Source: a virus. Taken from it: a stretch of DNA of 30,851 nt. Position numbers and translations under genes: made by a program. A model generated the notes under the pieces. The model did no database searches, was not told where the DNA came from, and saw only the letters and a program-made list of their open reading frames with translations. The DNA lies in IMG/VR virus record IMGVR_UViG_3300035703_000320, positions 1 to 30,851 of that record. The stretch is one strand, 5' to 3'. Positions within the stretch are counted from its first letter, which is position 1, and the number at the start of each line of letters is the position of its first letter. Below are positions 6,202-16,275 of this stretch, one piece after another.

Positions 6202-8733
6202 CTATTCATAAGGCTTAATACTTTCGTCAGCAAAACGCAGCTCTGGGTACAATACATCCTCTGTAACGAAAACGCCAGCCGAAATTACTGTTTTGATAAT
6301 TTCAAAGAAAGAATCTCGTGCTTTTGATGTTCCTGTCAAAAATGGTTGGAACATCGTACCGCTAACTGAAGGACTGAACGGAGTGAGCTGTTTAACTTGC
6401 CTAACCGTTGCCCCATTCTCATGGGAAAACTTAAATGTATAAGCAGGGTCTATTACAATTTGGTTTCCTGAAAGAGCCAAATATCGAACAGGACCTTCTT
6501 CTGTGGCTGTACCATAGTTAAATACAACATAGCCGCCCTCAAAAGAAAACTCCGCTGCTGAATCAACCAAAGCAATAACGCCGCTTTCGCCTTTCAAAAT
6601 ACGAGCGTTTGTGTTTGTGCCGACATTTGAGGGCAAATATTTATAAACCACGCCTTGTGGGTCATAAAGATAAGAACCTAAGAACAAAGGACTTTCTGGT
6701 TTAACATAGTCTGCTATTATCATTTCTAGATTATTCAAGAACATTGCTTGGTTATTTGAAGCTGTTTTATCAAAATAACAAGTCGTATTTGAGCCGCCCC
6801 AATGAACTTCGGTTGTTTGAATTTTGACGTTAGAGGCTATGACCTGATTAGGAATAACAGACCAGTCATCGACAATATCAAAGTCTACGCTGTTGGTGCC
6901 TACACTAGAAACAACATGGACTCGTGTTTTTAGCTGTTGCCACGCATAAGAGTTAAATACGCTGGCCGTTCCATCTTCATACAATTTAAACTTCTTGCCA
7001 ATAAATCCTAACTTAGACAAGTTAAGGGCTGAGGTAGATGAATACTGCAGTCTGTATCTCTTATTTCCCAAAGCATACAGAATAGCTGTTGACGTTGAAG
7101 GAGGTGCGATATTTTTTTGGTTAATCTTAAAAGAAATTTTAGTTGGAGAAATGACTTTGTTAACAGTCCATGTACCGTTAAGGTTAAGGCTGTTAGCAGG
7201 GTTGGTTGTAGCCGCATTGATGATAATTTGAGAGTTTTGAATTAGACCATGGCGATAATCAAACTCTAGCTCAACCATATCAGAATCAAAGTCACAGAAA
7301 AATGGATTAGTGACTCCGACTAACGTGGGGCTTGTGTATGGCAAAACAGCGTACTCATCAGATGTATCAAGAGTCATGATGCCATTTGTGGTATTAATGC
7401 TCAATACTTTGAATTTTTTCTTAGAATAGTCTGCCGTAAACATAGGAGATTCTAATACAAATGTAGTCCCTTGAGGGGGCAACTGTACGCTTGTTGCTAC
7501 ACTAATCTTAAGAGATGAGCGAGTAAAGTCCTGAACAGGATGCTTAATTCCATAAATATGCCATGCGCCTTCAAGAAAGCGTTTGACGATGGGCGGGACG
7601 GCTGGCACTGTAATTGCCAGCTCATCATCAGTCATTTCGCTAAGATATGAAAAAGCAGATTGTTCATATACTCTGTGAGGGACGTTTTCTGTAAAAATAA
7701 CATCTCTTGGAGAAAGCTGAAGCAACTCACCTTGATTATTAATAGGGAGTCTTAAATATTTATTTCTTATTTTAAAGTAATCATAACCCATCTCTATAAT
7801 TTCATAAGTTCCGTTCAATACGGAATAATTACCTTGAACAAGGTTTACAGCAACTGTAACTAGGTTACCGTTGTTGTCGATAATGTCGTCTCCAAAAATA
7901 TCCTGAATAGGGATATTAACGGTGCCACTTGCTCCTACATCAAACTGATTTCTGATTGTGACAATATCTCCGACTTTTGTCAAAAAGACGGATGGTAGTG
8001 GGCCGCTTTGATACGTAAAAGTAATGATGTCTGAGTAATCAGCAATTTTAGATATTAACCAACGTGTCTGAACCGTATTGGTTGTTGGAATGACATTAGG
8101 GAACAATAGAAGGTTTTGTAATGTTCCGCCGGCAACCTGAATGATTTCATTTGGACCAGAACCACTGGCTATCAGTCTAATTTTGTTTTTACCAATGGCT
8201 CTGTCGTAAAAAACAGCAGCAATATAATGGTCTTGAATTGAATTGATATAAGTCGCTAATTCAGATGCCGTAATGTTTTTTAAGCTAGAGAACATAGTTG
8301 AGTCGATGGTCAGCCTATGCTCTGCTTCACGAGTTTTAACAATAAGGTCGTCGCCCTCTTTGAGCCGATATGGCTCCGGCTGAGCGCATACAATATTTGG
8401 ACGCGACAAGGGTTGAGAAAAATAAATCTCCATAATCTGAATAAGCAACGCAAGAGTTGTCTTGGGTTGGTTAATCATAAGAGGGGCTAACGGTTTAAGC
8501 CCCTCAACGTTAAGACCGGCATCTCTTGGAAGATAGAAGCCATTACGGGCCGCTAGCTTGAATACATACTCAGCATCGGCTGTAGTAAAAAAGAACTGAT
8601 TTTGAGCATATTCTGAGTATTGTTCAAGTTGTGCAACAATCTCGTCAGCACCGTCAAGGAAGGCATTAAGAGCGGGAGCCTGCTCTTTATTTGGTCTAGC
8701 CACTAAAGGCAAGTATTGACGAACATTTGACAT
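6202..8733 (-). CDS. Baseplate wedge / gpI-like structural protein
   Basis: The 843-residue product follows the J-type wedge gene by two bases, the place of gpI in P2-like and gp7-like proteins in T4-like tails. The N-terminal 115 residues are helical (EQAPALNAFLDGADEIVAQL, DAEYVFKLAARNGFYLP, KTTLALLIQIMEIYF). Residues about 126-212 carry a domain also found in the J-type neighbour (NITASELATYINSI ending in GGTLQNLLLFPN). Beta domains with an NGT-(Y/W)-x-I core follow at about 240-330 and 493-541. The C-terminus is helical (FFEIIKTVISAGVFVTEDVLYP). Seen: domain sharing and position. Inferred: it joins wedge to fibre. Exact equivalence to gpI or gp7 is not proven. Confidence 0.65.
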   Translation of the reverse strand: MSNVRQYLPLVARPNKEQAPALNAFLDGADEIVAQLEQYSEYAQNQFFFTTADAEYVFKLAARNGFYLPRDAGLNVEGLKPLAPLMINQPKTTLALLIQIMEIYFSQPLSRPNIVCAQPEPYRLKEGDDLIVKTREAEHRLTIDSTMFSSLKNITASELATYINSIQDHYIAAVFYDRAIGKNKIRLIASGSGPNEIIQVAGGTLQNLLLFPNVIPTTNTVQTRWLISKIADYSDIITFTYQSGPLPSVFLTKVGDIVTIRNQFDVGASGTVNIPIQDIFGDDIIDNNGNLVTVAVNLVQGNYSVLNGTYEIIEMGYDYFKIRNKYLRLPINNQGELLQLSPRDVIFTENVPHRVYEQSAFSYLSEMTDDELAITVPAVPPIVKRFLEGAWHIYGIKHPVQDFTRSSLKISVATSVQLPPQGTTFVLESPMFTADYSKKKFKVLSINTTNGIMTLDTSDEYAVLPYTSPTLVGVTNPFFCDFDSDMVELEFDYRHGLIQNSQIIINAATTNPANSLNLNGTWTVNKVISPTKISFKINQKNIAPPSTSTAILYALGNKRYRLQYSSTSALNLSKLGFIGKKFKLYEDGTASVFNSYAWQQLKTRVHVVSSVGTNSVDFDIVDDWSVIPNQVIASNVKIQTTEVHWGGSNTTCYFDKTASNNQAMFLNNLEMIIADYVKPESPLFLGSYLYDPQGVVYKYLPSNVGTNTNARILKGESGVIALVDSAAEFSFEGGYVVFNYGTATEEGPVRYLALSGNQIVIDPAYTFKFSHENGATVRQVKQLTPFSPSVSGTMFQPFLTGTSKARDSFFEIIKTVISAGVFVTEDVLYPELRFADESIKPYE

Positions 8734-8735
8734 TT

Positions 8736-11700
8736 TTACTGTCCAACATTAATGTTTGTTGCTGGGTCAATAACGACTGCCTTTTCATTATCTGCTACTG
8801 GGATTCTTCCGTCAACTGCAACGGGCAGAGTTTCAATAATTTCTACGGAAGTCACCCCTGGAATATCTTGAACAATACTAATAAGTTCACTAAGAATGAC
8901 AGCTTGTCCAAGACCAAGACCACTGACAAACGAAGCAATCGCAGAGCGAACTACAGCGGCAATCGTGTTGATTGAAATACCGTCGCGTGTTCTGACTCTG
9001 AATGTTACTGCAATGGAGCGAGGAATTGGTGGCAATACTGACACGTCTGTACCCGTGGCCTTGATGCCGGGGTAGCGGCTAATAGACGTAGGTACGCCAT
9101 CAACTGTTCTTTGTGCTTCTCGAATCAAACCACCAAAAATCTTATATCCGTCAATACCTGTTTTGGGAGCGGTTTCATATCCAAGTTTATGAACACATGC
9201 AATTTCTGTACCAAGAGAGTTTGAAATCTTTTGGTATGACTTTGCAGGAGCCAGATATAACTGTGAGTTTTCTGTATTCTTGGGGTCGATAGACCATCCT
9301 TGAACAAGACGGAATGCAGAGAACGGAGTCTTCTCGATAAACCCAATACTCTCCTCATTTGCCGCAGAAACAATAATCTGCAGAGATGTTGGTGGAGCAC
9401 CGTTTGGCATTTCAAATTCAATGTATTGACAAATACTAGCTGATGGACCATAAAAGCCAATTTCTGTTACAGTCCATGTTCCTGTTAGTGCAGTTGGGAA
9501 CCAGTTTGTTGACCCCTGCGCACCTGAAGAGATTGATAGCTTGCAGCCAGTAATAACAGACTCGGCATCAACAATGCGTACTGGTCGAGGGTCAATTGTG
9601 TAGTCTAATGGGTCAGTATCTGCAACTTCAACTTGCTTGCCCCACCAAACCTTACCAATTTCATTTGTATTTCTTGTTTGAGTGTCATACACAACATCTT
9701 CAATTGGAAGGATGGGGTTGTATAAGATAATTGTGTTTTTGCTATCATGAGCAACTACTTGATACTGGCCATCGGCTCCTGAGCCAAAACCATTCAAGAA
9801 CACATAGTCATCAGAGTTTACGCCACACTCAGCCAAGAGCATAGTGTCTGTTGCATAGTCAGGAGCAGTGACGTTATCTGAAGTGTTAGATAACATAAGT
9901 GCCGAGAAGCCATCAGACAATCTCTTCAAGATGCCGTATGAATAGACGCCGGCAATGGATTGTGCATGTGTTCCTTGGGTTGCTACATTGCCTAAGACTT
10001 CAACACCTTGAGGGCCGGCTTTGTAGTTTGTCTTAATGTTCTTCTCTGTATAGACAGTAGGAACAAAGACAAGGTCTGTTGCTGCAGCAAGAACTAGGGC
10101 ATGGTTTTGAGTCAAGTTAGGAGCAATAACAACAACGCTAGTTGAGCTATTGACTTGAACAACGGGATAACCGGCATAACCACTAAGGCCATATTGATTA
10201 CTGTAAAGTCCGCTGCTCATAACAAGGCCGCTATTGAGTGCGGGACAATTAACTTCAGCAGGGAATCCTGCCGAACGAACATACATCATGTCCCCGATAC
10301 GTGCTGATAATGTTCCCGCAGAACATGTGACTGTAGCTAGACCGACAGAGGGGGTATCGTATGTCACGTTAATGGTTGTGCCTGCGGTTAAAGGCTCTAC
10401 TGCGCTAACCGTAATTCCCGCAATCGTGCCTGACTGTCCATTTCTCATGAAATACAAGCGACCGTGGGTTGAGTCTGCTTGTTCATAAATAATGTTTGTG
10501 CCCACCCTAAACCATGTTTTTTCGTTTGCTGTATTGGCTGCCGTTTGGTTGGCAAGAGGAGAAGCAACGCGGAACGGTCTGTACATATCAGTTGCAAGAC
10601 CATTTGTAACATGGACAATAGAGTCTTTAGGAAGCTGTTTTGTCTGAGCGGTCAACAATGGGAAATATGCCGAACCATTTTCGGAAGACGCGGCATCCAA
10701 TACAACTGTTTTATAGTTGTTTGCAAGAGTGTCTTTAGGATAAACGGCTCCGCTTGTACCTCTGAGCTTAGAAGAAATCTGAATTTTGCTTGCACCTTCG
10801 GCGCGAGCAATATCAGCCTGAATAGGCAAGGAAGACGCTGGAGCAAAGTTTGCCCATCGGTTAAAAGTAGCTGCGTTGGTTGGCATAAGGTAAACTTCTT
10901 CTCCAATTGAAGAGTAAGAAGTGCCTTGAATTGCGCTACCGCTTGGGAAGATAGAGTCTGCAGACTGAGCTGTAGCCTTAATTTCATTTAATGTTGAGTT
11001 GTAATCATAAATTGAACAGCCTTCAGAGCGGTTTGCTGAAAATACATGGAACAACAAAGCCGCTGCAGGGGTTGTAATAGACGATGGCAAAGATGCCGTA
11101 TTTGTATAGTTTATGTACGTAGAGCGCGGTACTTCCGGCGGATTTGGAATCAAAACGTCGGTTGTGTTTAGCCCTAAAGTTTCTGCAGTAACAATTGGGG
11201 TGTCTGGTAAATAGGCATTAATAGCGTCGGCCAAGTCTTTGAGTGACTTGGGTGCGGTCGGGAAGGATTGCAACTGATACTGAGACGCATTAAAGACTGT
11301 GGTGACAGCAGTTGCTGTAGAAAGTCCTGTGTAGTTGGGTACGCGAATAGTTATTTCTGCTGCAGACGGTTTAGCAACAATTGGCCATACACCAATTGGC
11401 ATTGATGTTGCTGTTTGAGTGCCCAATACTTGTAACAGGTTGTTTGCAGTATATGAACCGGCAAATGCGCCGTCTGTTTGGTCTGCTCCGCCGCTTGTGT
11501 AAATAAGATTAAATGTATTCTTTCCGCCTGTAAAAAATACTTTTGCAAAAGTTAACAAGTAAACAGATGCGCTGGTTGAATAGTTAGAGCTTGCGATTGC
11601 GTTTGGCAAAGCTGCATCTAACAAAGATGGCAAGCTAGAAAGCGGATATGTTGTATTACCCAAGAGATTGATTGTGATTTCTTTTGTTGTGCGGTCTACT

Positions 11701-14700
11701 GTTACAGACGGAGTTGCGGCTGAACCAGTATTAATACACTGAATTGACCAAGTATTTCCAGCTTCTCCGCGAATAGCAGGGCCGTAATCAATTTGGTTCA
11801 TTGTAAAAGTAATGACATTCGGGCCGGGGTTAATAACCTTAGCTGGAACTTCTGCTGAATAGTTATACGCAAACGGATTGACAGAAAGATTGCCCGTTCC
11901 CGTTACAGTCTCAAGATACGTACTAACTGACAACGCTGCCGTAAGTTTTGTGGCATCTGGAGTTGTGCCAAACAAGTCAATTGTGACTTTCTTAGTAGAC
12001 TGGGCCACCATTGTCACAAGTCCGGTAGTTGTTCCTGTATTAGCTGTAGACGGAATATCTCCGCCTGTTTGGCTATAGGTAAATGTTGTAGGAGCAACAC
12101 TTACAATAGTAAACGTGCCGTTTACTGCGGTTGTTGGAGTAGCTGCAACTGTAACTCTTTGGCCGACTTTATAGCCATGATTTTTGTCGGTTGTAATAGT
12201 AACGACTTGAGACGTTTTAGAAACATTTGTAATGTTAGATACTTCGGTTGATGAGTTGGCAAGCTGTACCGAGCCGCTATCTGGAGTAGAAGGTACGTCT
12301 GTACCGCTAAGAGCATATGTAAATGTTGTAGATGTGGGAGCAGTTGCAATAGTAAACGTACCATTAAGAGTTGGCTGTCCGCTTGTTGCTATTGTGACTT
12401 TTTGTCCGGCATAATATCCATGAGCCGATGCAGTTGTAATGGTAACTGTGTTTGTTGTTCTAGCGACATTTGAAATAGTGCGTGTTTGCGTACTGGCCAA
12501 AACCTGACGGCCAGTGTTTTGAATAGTAAGCTCAATATTGTTGCCTAGAACACCGGGGAAGCCGGACGCTCTTGCCGATACTACAAAGTTATAAGCAGGG
12601 GACAAGGATTCAATACTAGCTACTGCTGTAATAGCTGGCTGGAATGTAGACAACGTGATGTCTGCAAGATTGTTTGATGTTGAGAAGTTCGTAACCGCAT
12701 AAGTGCCTGTGGACAATAATGTAGAAGGCACAACGGATTGAGACGCCATCTCTGCGCTCAAGATTGTATGCACTTCTCCGTTTTCATATACGTTTACGTG
12801 TGACACAGTAATGTCTGTTTTGTCCGGTGTTTGCGGATACAAAACATTTAGTTTAATCTTGTTGGCTCCGCCAAATGACGTAGAGCGCACTACAAGAGAA
12901 GGCTCACTGCCGCTGAGTCCTGCGCTATTGAGTTTGTATACACCAACGGACTTGCCTACCACCTTGAAGTCATTGAAGTCAAAGTTCTTAAAAGGACTTG
13001 TAACATCAAAGAACTCTTTATCAAAATCTTCAGGGTCTTTAAGTGTAAAGTAATACTGTTGACCTTTACCGCCTGTTGAGCTGATAAGGATTTCATCAGA
13101 AACAACCGCTTTCTTGTATAGAGGCAAAGTAACTGTTTTATTAGATGGGTCCAAGTCCATTTCAACAACAAACTTGTCGTATGGAGTTAGAGACAAGTCT
13201 TGTAACCTAAAAGAAATATTTGAATATCTGTTTAAAGTGTCGGTTGTATTATTGATGGCACCAATGGGCTTGATTGCGCTGTCTGTTCTTAGGATTCCTT
13301 GGAATGGAGTGCTGGTTTGGTTATTGTAAACACGCCCTGTCCAGCCTGACAACTTACCTGTAACCCAAGTCTCTTGGAACCCTGTTGGATAACTAGACAC
13401 AAACGAAGCCGCTTGTGCAATAGGGTTGATAGATGTCTGTGTAACTTCTGTAAAGTTTGGAGCTACCCTGAGGTAGTCTCTAGCTGCATATCCTGCTGCG
13501 GGAGATGAGGGCAGAATAGTTTGAGAAACAATTGGGAATCCGCCGTCAAGATAAGAAGAACTGGAAGACCCTACGTGAGACTGAAGGCTTGTGCCGTCAG
13601 CAGAGGTAAATAAGTTACCTGCTTTACCAAATGCAGCTACAATTGAGATGGCCCCATCTGTATATGTATTTGTTCTTAAGAAGAAATACTGTCCGGTGCT
13701 TCTCTCTGCAGCAGCGCCAATAATTTGAGAATTAACTTCAGTGACAACGTCTTCTACAATAACTGCTGCTGAGGAAGTAAAGCTTACAACTTGAGGGGTG
13801 ACTGTTGAGCTAAAGATTTTGAAAACAGCAGCGCCTTGGTATGATGTATCGTACTCATCTACAAGCACAAACGCCGAAGATGCTTGAAATGCAGATACTT
13901 CAATTACAATTGTATCTACGTTGGATACGCCGCGCACAATATTTTTAATTCTATAAAACCCAACGGCGTCATCGGATACACTCTTGAATCCAGCAAGAGG
14001 AGTTATTGCATTTTCTTTGATGTTTGTGAGATAGAGGTAGTCGCCAACTGCAGCATTAATGAAGAGTCCGTTACCTAATTGGTCTGTAAGAGAAACAGTC
14101 AGCTCATTAGCATCAACATCTGTAACTTCAATTATTCCGCCAGTAATGTTTCCTGTACTCTTAACTGTCACAGAACCATCAACGGCAACGATAATCTTAG
14201 ACTGTCCAAAACCTGGGTAGTCGTTTGATAGGTCATAAGTGCCGCTCAAAGTAGTTGTTGATTTAATAAATGCGCGGGTATTAATAGATGCAATTTCAAC
14301 AATATCGCCCGCTTGTAGACGAGAAACAAAACGAATGTCACCTGTGTACCTATTGAAAGTGTAATCTTTAGAAGCACCTACAGAAGTTCTTTCTGATAAG
14401 CTGGGCGAAAATAGAGATGCTGTTCCAATCCAATCTCCAGCCGTAATAGTTACTTCGCTCGATGAGTTGTTTTCTTTATTTGATGTAATAATAAATCTGT
14501 TGTCTTGGAAGATAACAGTCACGCCGGGAATCTTTGACTGAAGAATCTCTCTCCAGTTGTCGGCAGTAGCTACTGCCATAGTCACACCAAAGCGTGACAA
14601 GAAATCGGTATTTGTAATATTTGCAATATTGACAGTCACTCCGTCAATAACCGCCTGCAGTCCTGTATATGGAGCGCCCGTAATTGACCAACTTGAAAAC

Positions 14701-16196
14701 GGATTTGAAGAAATTGTTGCTGTTTGACCCTTAAATGACTGAAGAATTCCGTTTTTGTAAAGATAGATTGGTCTTTGTGAAACAGTTGGGAACCCAAGGA
14801 CTGTTTGTAATGCTCCTGAAATAACTCTGATTTCTTCTGCTGCATTTGTTCTGTCAATTGCAACAATGCGGCGACCGTTGTCAATAACGCGGAAGTCTAG
14901 AATACCTTCAGCGTCTGAGTTAAGGTCACGAACGACTTCATAAGCGGTTGCTGCCGTAATATCTTTGTAGTTAGAAGGAGTTATGGTATAAACATAAGGA
15001 ATATTGTCGATTAAAAAAGTGATTGACATGCCTGCTTGAATAACATACGGAGCAAGCTGAGCACCTGTCACAATAGCAGGAGTAACGGGAGCTTGAGCCG
15101 TCCTAAAACCTTGCTCAAGACCAGACGCTCTGGCCAGAAGAAGTTCATAATCCTGACCTGCAAAAACAGGTTCAAGAAGCGAACCGTCATCAATATAAAC
15201 AGTAGTAGGCTCGCCTCTTTCAAGAGGACGAATAACAGAGGCAGAAACAACTTTCTTTTTTGTATCAGCATCAACAACTGACAATAAAGCTGAGTTAATT
15301 GCGCCAATTGTACCGCGAGCGAGTGTGTTGGGGTAATCTTTAATTCTGAGTCTGAGCGAAGCGTCTGATTCTGTGTCCGCACCATTTACAAATGGCAAAT
15401 TATTTGCAACGGTTGCGCCGGCAAAGGGTTCTGTAGCAAATTCACTAATAGCGCCCGACGCCACATTACCAACAACGCCAAATTGAGTGCAAGTAACGGA
15501 AACAATAGCTTGGTCTTCGCCGTCTGGCAATACAACAGCCGCATCAGTAGTGAACTGAATTGCCGGAGCATCCGCATAAGCAGGAACTTGAACAACTGTA
15601 GATGCATTGATGTTTCTGTCGCCGCCCTGAGCAAGAACAATCTCGTCTGTATAAGGATGGTCTTTGGTTAGGGGGTCAACTAGATTAATAATCCAATATG
15701 TTCCTGTAGAAGAGATGCTTGCATAAGAAATTGGACCCTCAAAAGAGTCAACTGTATTGCGGCCAATATAAATCTTGCCGTTGGTTGGAGTCTTGGCAAA
15801 CATCTCTGATGCGTCTTGAACATAAAGAGTCTTTGAACCCGCGTAAGGAGCTGGCTTGCCCGCATAAGCGCGAGTTGAAATCTTTTTAAATCCAGAGCCA
15901 ATAATAACTGAACCAGTTGCCTGCAATGCAGACTGACGGCCAACGCCGCCTTGACCGTTTGGAATCTTGAGAGACTCGGCCAAATCATCGAGCCTCTTTT
16001 CAGTTAAGTTGTCTACTTCTGTAACTTCAAGGACTTTTAAAACAGAAAGCTGTGCTTGATAGACCTGTTGGGCAATAGCTTCCATCAATGTTACAAGAGC
16101 ACCGCCTGCTTGAAAGTCAGTAATATCAGTATTATTCTTGATTCTTCTGACCCAAGTGCCTAGTAGCTGCTCTTTGGATTTAATAGTAACGGTCAC
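8736..16196 (-). CDS. Giant baseplate J/gp6-type wedge protein
   Basis: The start is taken as GTG at 16196 because GAGGAG lies six bases before it. The TTG two codons upstream abuts the Shine-Dalgarno. The protein has 2486 residues. The N-terminus (KEQLLGTWVRRIKNNTDITD, then a wedge-type VDNLTEKRLDDLAESLKI) and NGADTESDASLRLRIKDYP at about 268-286 are hallmarks of baseplate J proteins. The last 100 residues (IPRSIAVTFRVRTRDGISIN, then SELISIVQDIPGVTSVEI) match the J C-terminal domain. Between them lie about 2000 residues of beta-rich modules, including two copies of a domain shared with the next gene (about 390-470 and 492-596) and two tandem 81-residue HGY repeats. P2 gpJ and T4 gp6 are far shorter (about 300 and 660 residues). 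Confidence 0.88.
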   Translation of the reverse strand: MTVTIKSKEQLLGTWVRRIKNNTDITDFQAGGALVTLMEAIAQQVYQAQLSVLKVLEVTEVDNLTEKRLDDLAESLKIPNGQGGVGRQSALQATGSVIIGSGFKKISTRAYAGKPAPYAGSKTLYVQDASEMFAKTPTNGKIYIGRNTVDSFEGPISYASISSTGTYWIINLVDPLTKDHPYTDEIVLAQGGDRNINASTVVQVPAYADAPAIQFTTDAAVVLPDGEDQAIVSVTCTQFGVVGNVASGAISEFATEPFAGATVANNLPFVNGADTESDASLRLRIKDYPNTLARGTIGAINSALLSVVDADTKKKVVSASVIRPLERGEPTTVYIDDGSLLEPVFAGQDYELLLARASGLEQGFRTAQAPVTPAIVTGAQLAPYVIQAGMSITFLIDNIPYVYTITPSNYKDITAATAYEVVRDLNSDAEGILDFRVIDNGRRIVAIDRTNAAEEIRVISGALQTVLGFPTVSQRPIYLYKNGILQSFKGQTATISSNPFSSWSITGAPYTGLQAVIDGVTVNIANITNTDFLSRFGVTMAVATADNWREILQSKIPGVTVIFQDNRFIITSNKENNSSSEVTITAGDWIGTASLFSPSLSERTSVGASKDYTFNRYTGDIRFVSRLQAGDIVEIASINTRAFIKSTTTLSGTYDLSNDYPGFGQSKIIVAVDGSVTVKSTGNITGGIIEVTDVDANELTVSLTDQLGNGLFINAAVGDYLYLTNIKENAITPLAGFKSVSDDAVGFYRIKNIVRGVSNVDTIVIEVSAFQASSAFVLVDEYDTSYQGAAVFKIFSSTVTPQVVSFTSSAAVIVEDVVTEVNSQIIGAAAERSTGQYFFLRTNTYTDGAISIVAAFGKAGNLFTSADGTSLQSHVGSSSSSYLDGGFPIVSQTILPSSPAAGYAARDYLRVAPNFTEVTQTSINPIAQAASFVSSYPTGFQETWVTGKLSGWTGRVYNNQTSTPFQGILRTDSAIKPIGAINNTTDTLNRYSNISFRLQDLSLTPYDKFVVEMDLDPSNKTVTLPLYKKAVVSDEILISSTGGKGQQYYFTLKDPEDFDKEFFDVTSPFKNFDFNDFKVVGKSVGVYKLNSAGLSGSEPSLVVRSTSFGGANKIKLNVLYPQTPDKTDITVSHVNVYENGEVHTILSAEMASQSVVPSTLLSTGTYAVTNFSTSNNLADITLSTFQPAITAVASIESLSPAYNFVVSARASGFPGVLGNNIELTIQNTGRQVLASTQTRTISNVARTTNTVTITTASAHGYYAGQKVTIATSGQPTLNGTFTIATAPTSTTFTYALSGTDVPSTPDSGSVQLANSSTEVSNITNVSKTSQVVTITTDKNHGYKVGQRVTVAATPTTAVNGTFTIVSVAPTTFTYSQTGGDIPSTANTGTTTGLVTMVAQSTKKVTIDLFGTTPDATKLTAALSVSTYLETVTGTGNLSVNPFAYNYSAEVPAKVINPGPNVITFTMNQIDYGPAIRGEAGNTWSIQCINTGSAATPSVTVDRTTKEITINLLGNTTYPLSSLPSLLDAALPNAIASSNYSTSASVYLLTFAKVFFTGGKNTFNLIYTSGGADQTDGAFAGSYTANNLLQVLGTQTATSMPIGVWPIVAKPSAAEITIRVPNYTGLSTATAVTTVFNASQYQLQSFPTAPKSLKDLADAINAYLPDTPIVTAETLGLNTTDVLIPNPPEVPRSTYINYTNTASLPSSITTPAAALLFHVFSANRSEGCSIYDYNSTLNEIKATAQSADSIFPSGSAIQGTSYSSIGEEVYLMPTNAATFNRWANFAPASSLPIQADIARAEGASKIQISSKLRGTSGAVYPKDTLANNYKTVVLDAASSENGSAYFPLLTAQTKQLPKDSIVHVTNGLATDMYRPFRVASPLANQTAANTANEKTWFRVGTNIIYEQADSTHGRLYFMRNGQSGTIAGITVSAVEPLTAGTTINVTYDTPSVGLATVTCSAGTLSARIGDMMYVRSAGFPAEVNCPALNSGLVMSSGLYSNQYGLSGYAGYPVVQVNSSTSVVVIAPNLTQNHALVLAAATDLVFVPTVYTEKNIKTNYKAGPQGVEVLGNVATQGTHAQSIAGVYSYGILKRLSDGFSALMLSNTSDNVTAPDYATDTMLLAECGVNSDDYVFLNGFGSGADGQYQVVAHDSKNTIILYNPILPIEDVVYDTQTRNTNEIGKVWWGKQVEVADTDPLDYTIDPRPVRIVDAESVITGCKLSISSGAQGSTNWFPTALTGTWTVTEIGFYGPSASICQYIEFEMPNGAPPTSLQIIVSAANEESIGFIEKTPFSAFRLVQGWSIDPKNTENSQLYLAPAKSYQKISNSLGTEIACVHKLGYETAPKTGIDGYKIFGGLIREAQRTVDGVPTSISRYPGIKATGTDVSVLPPIPRSIAVTFRVRTRDGISINTIAAVVRSAIASFVSGLGLGQAVILSELISIVQDIPGVTSVEIIETLPVAVDGRIPVADNEKAVVIDPATNINVGQ
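11988..12473 (-). repeat. Two tandem 81-residue HGY/NGTFTI protein repeats
   Basis: Inside the giant wedge gene, codons from 12473 and from 12230 begin two copies with an exact 243-base period at the NV anchor. Copy 1 contains VTITTASAHGYYAGQKVTIA, NGTFTIA and TFTYALSGTDVPST. Copy 2 contains VTITTDKNHGYKVGQRVTVA, NGTFTIV and TFTYSQTGGDIPST. The DNA has diverged, so the duplication is not very recent. The outer end of copy 2 is approximate. Confidence 0.85.
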
Positions 16197-16251
16197 GCCC
16201 AACTCCTCAATAAGATTCAGGTGACTGTATTTTAGAATGAGGGTCTGTATT

Positions 16252-16275
16252 TTTCAAGAAGAAATTAGCTTGAAA
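16252..16275 (-). other. Short hairpin over the stop codon of the LysM-gp25 gene
   Basis: On the minus strand TTTCAAG is followed by a 10-base loop containing the TAA stop and then CTTGAAA, a perfect 7-bp inverted repeat. No U-run follows, so it is not an intrinsic terminator. It could be chance in AT-rich sequence. Confidence 0.35.

Noticed and set aside
8727-15671. Many plus- and minus-strand ORFs of 60-140 codons inside the giant wedge gene
   Set aside because: They are fully contained in a clear coding frame, lack ribosome binding sites and encode low-quality Leu/Gln- or Cys/Ser-rich peptides.
16197-16202. TTG start for the giant wedge gene
   Set aside because: It abuts the GAGGAG Shine-Dalgarno. 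The GTG two codons on is correctly spaced.
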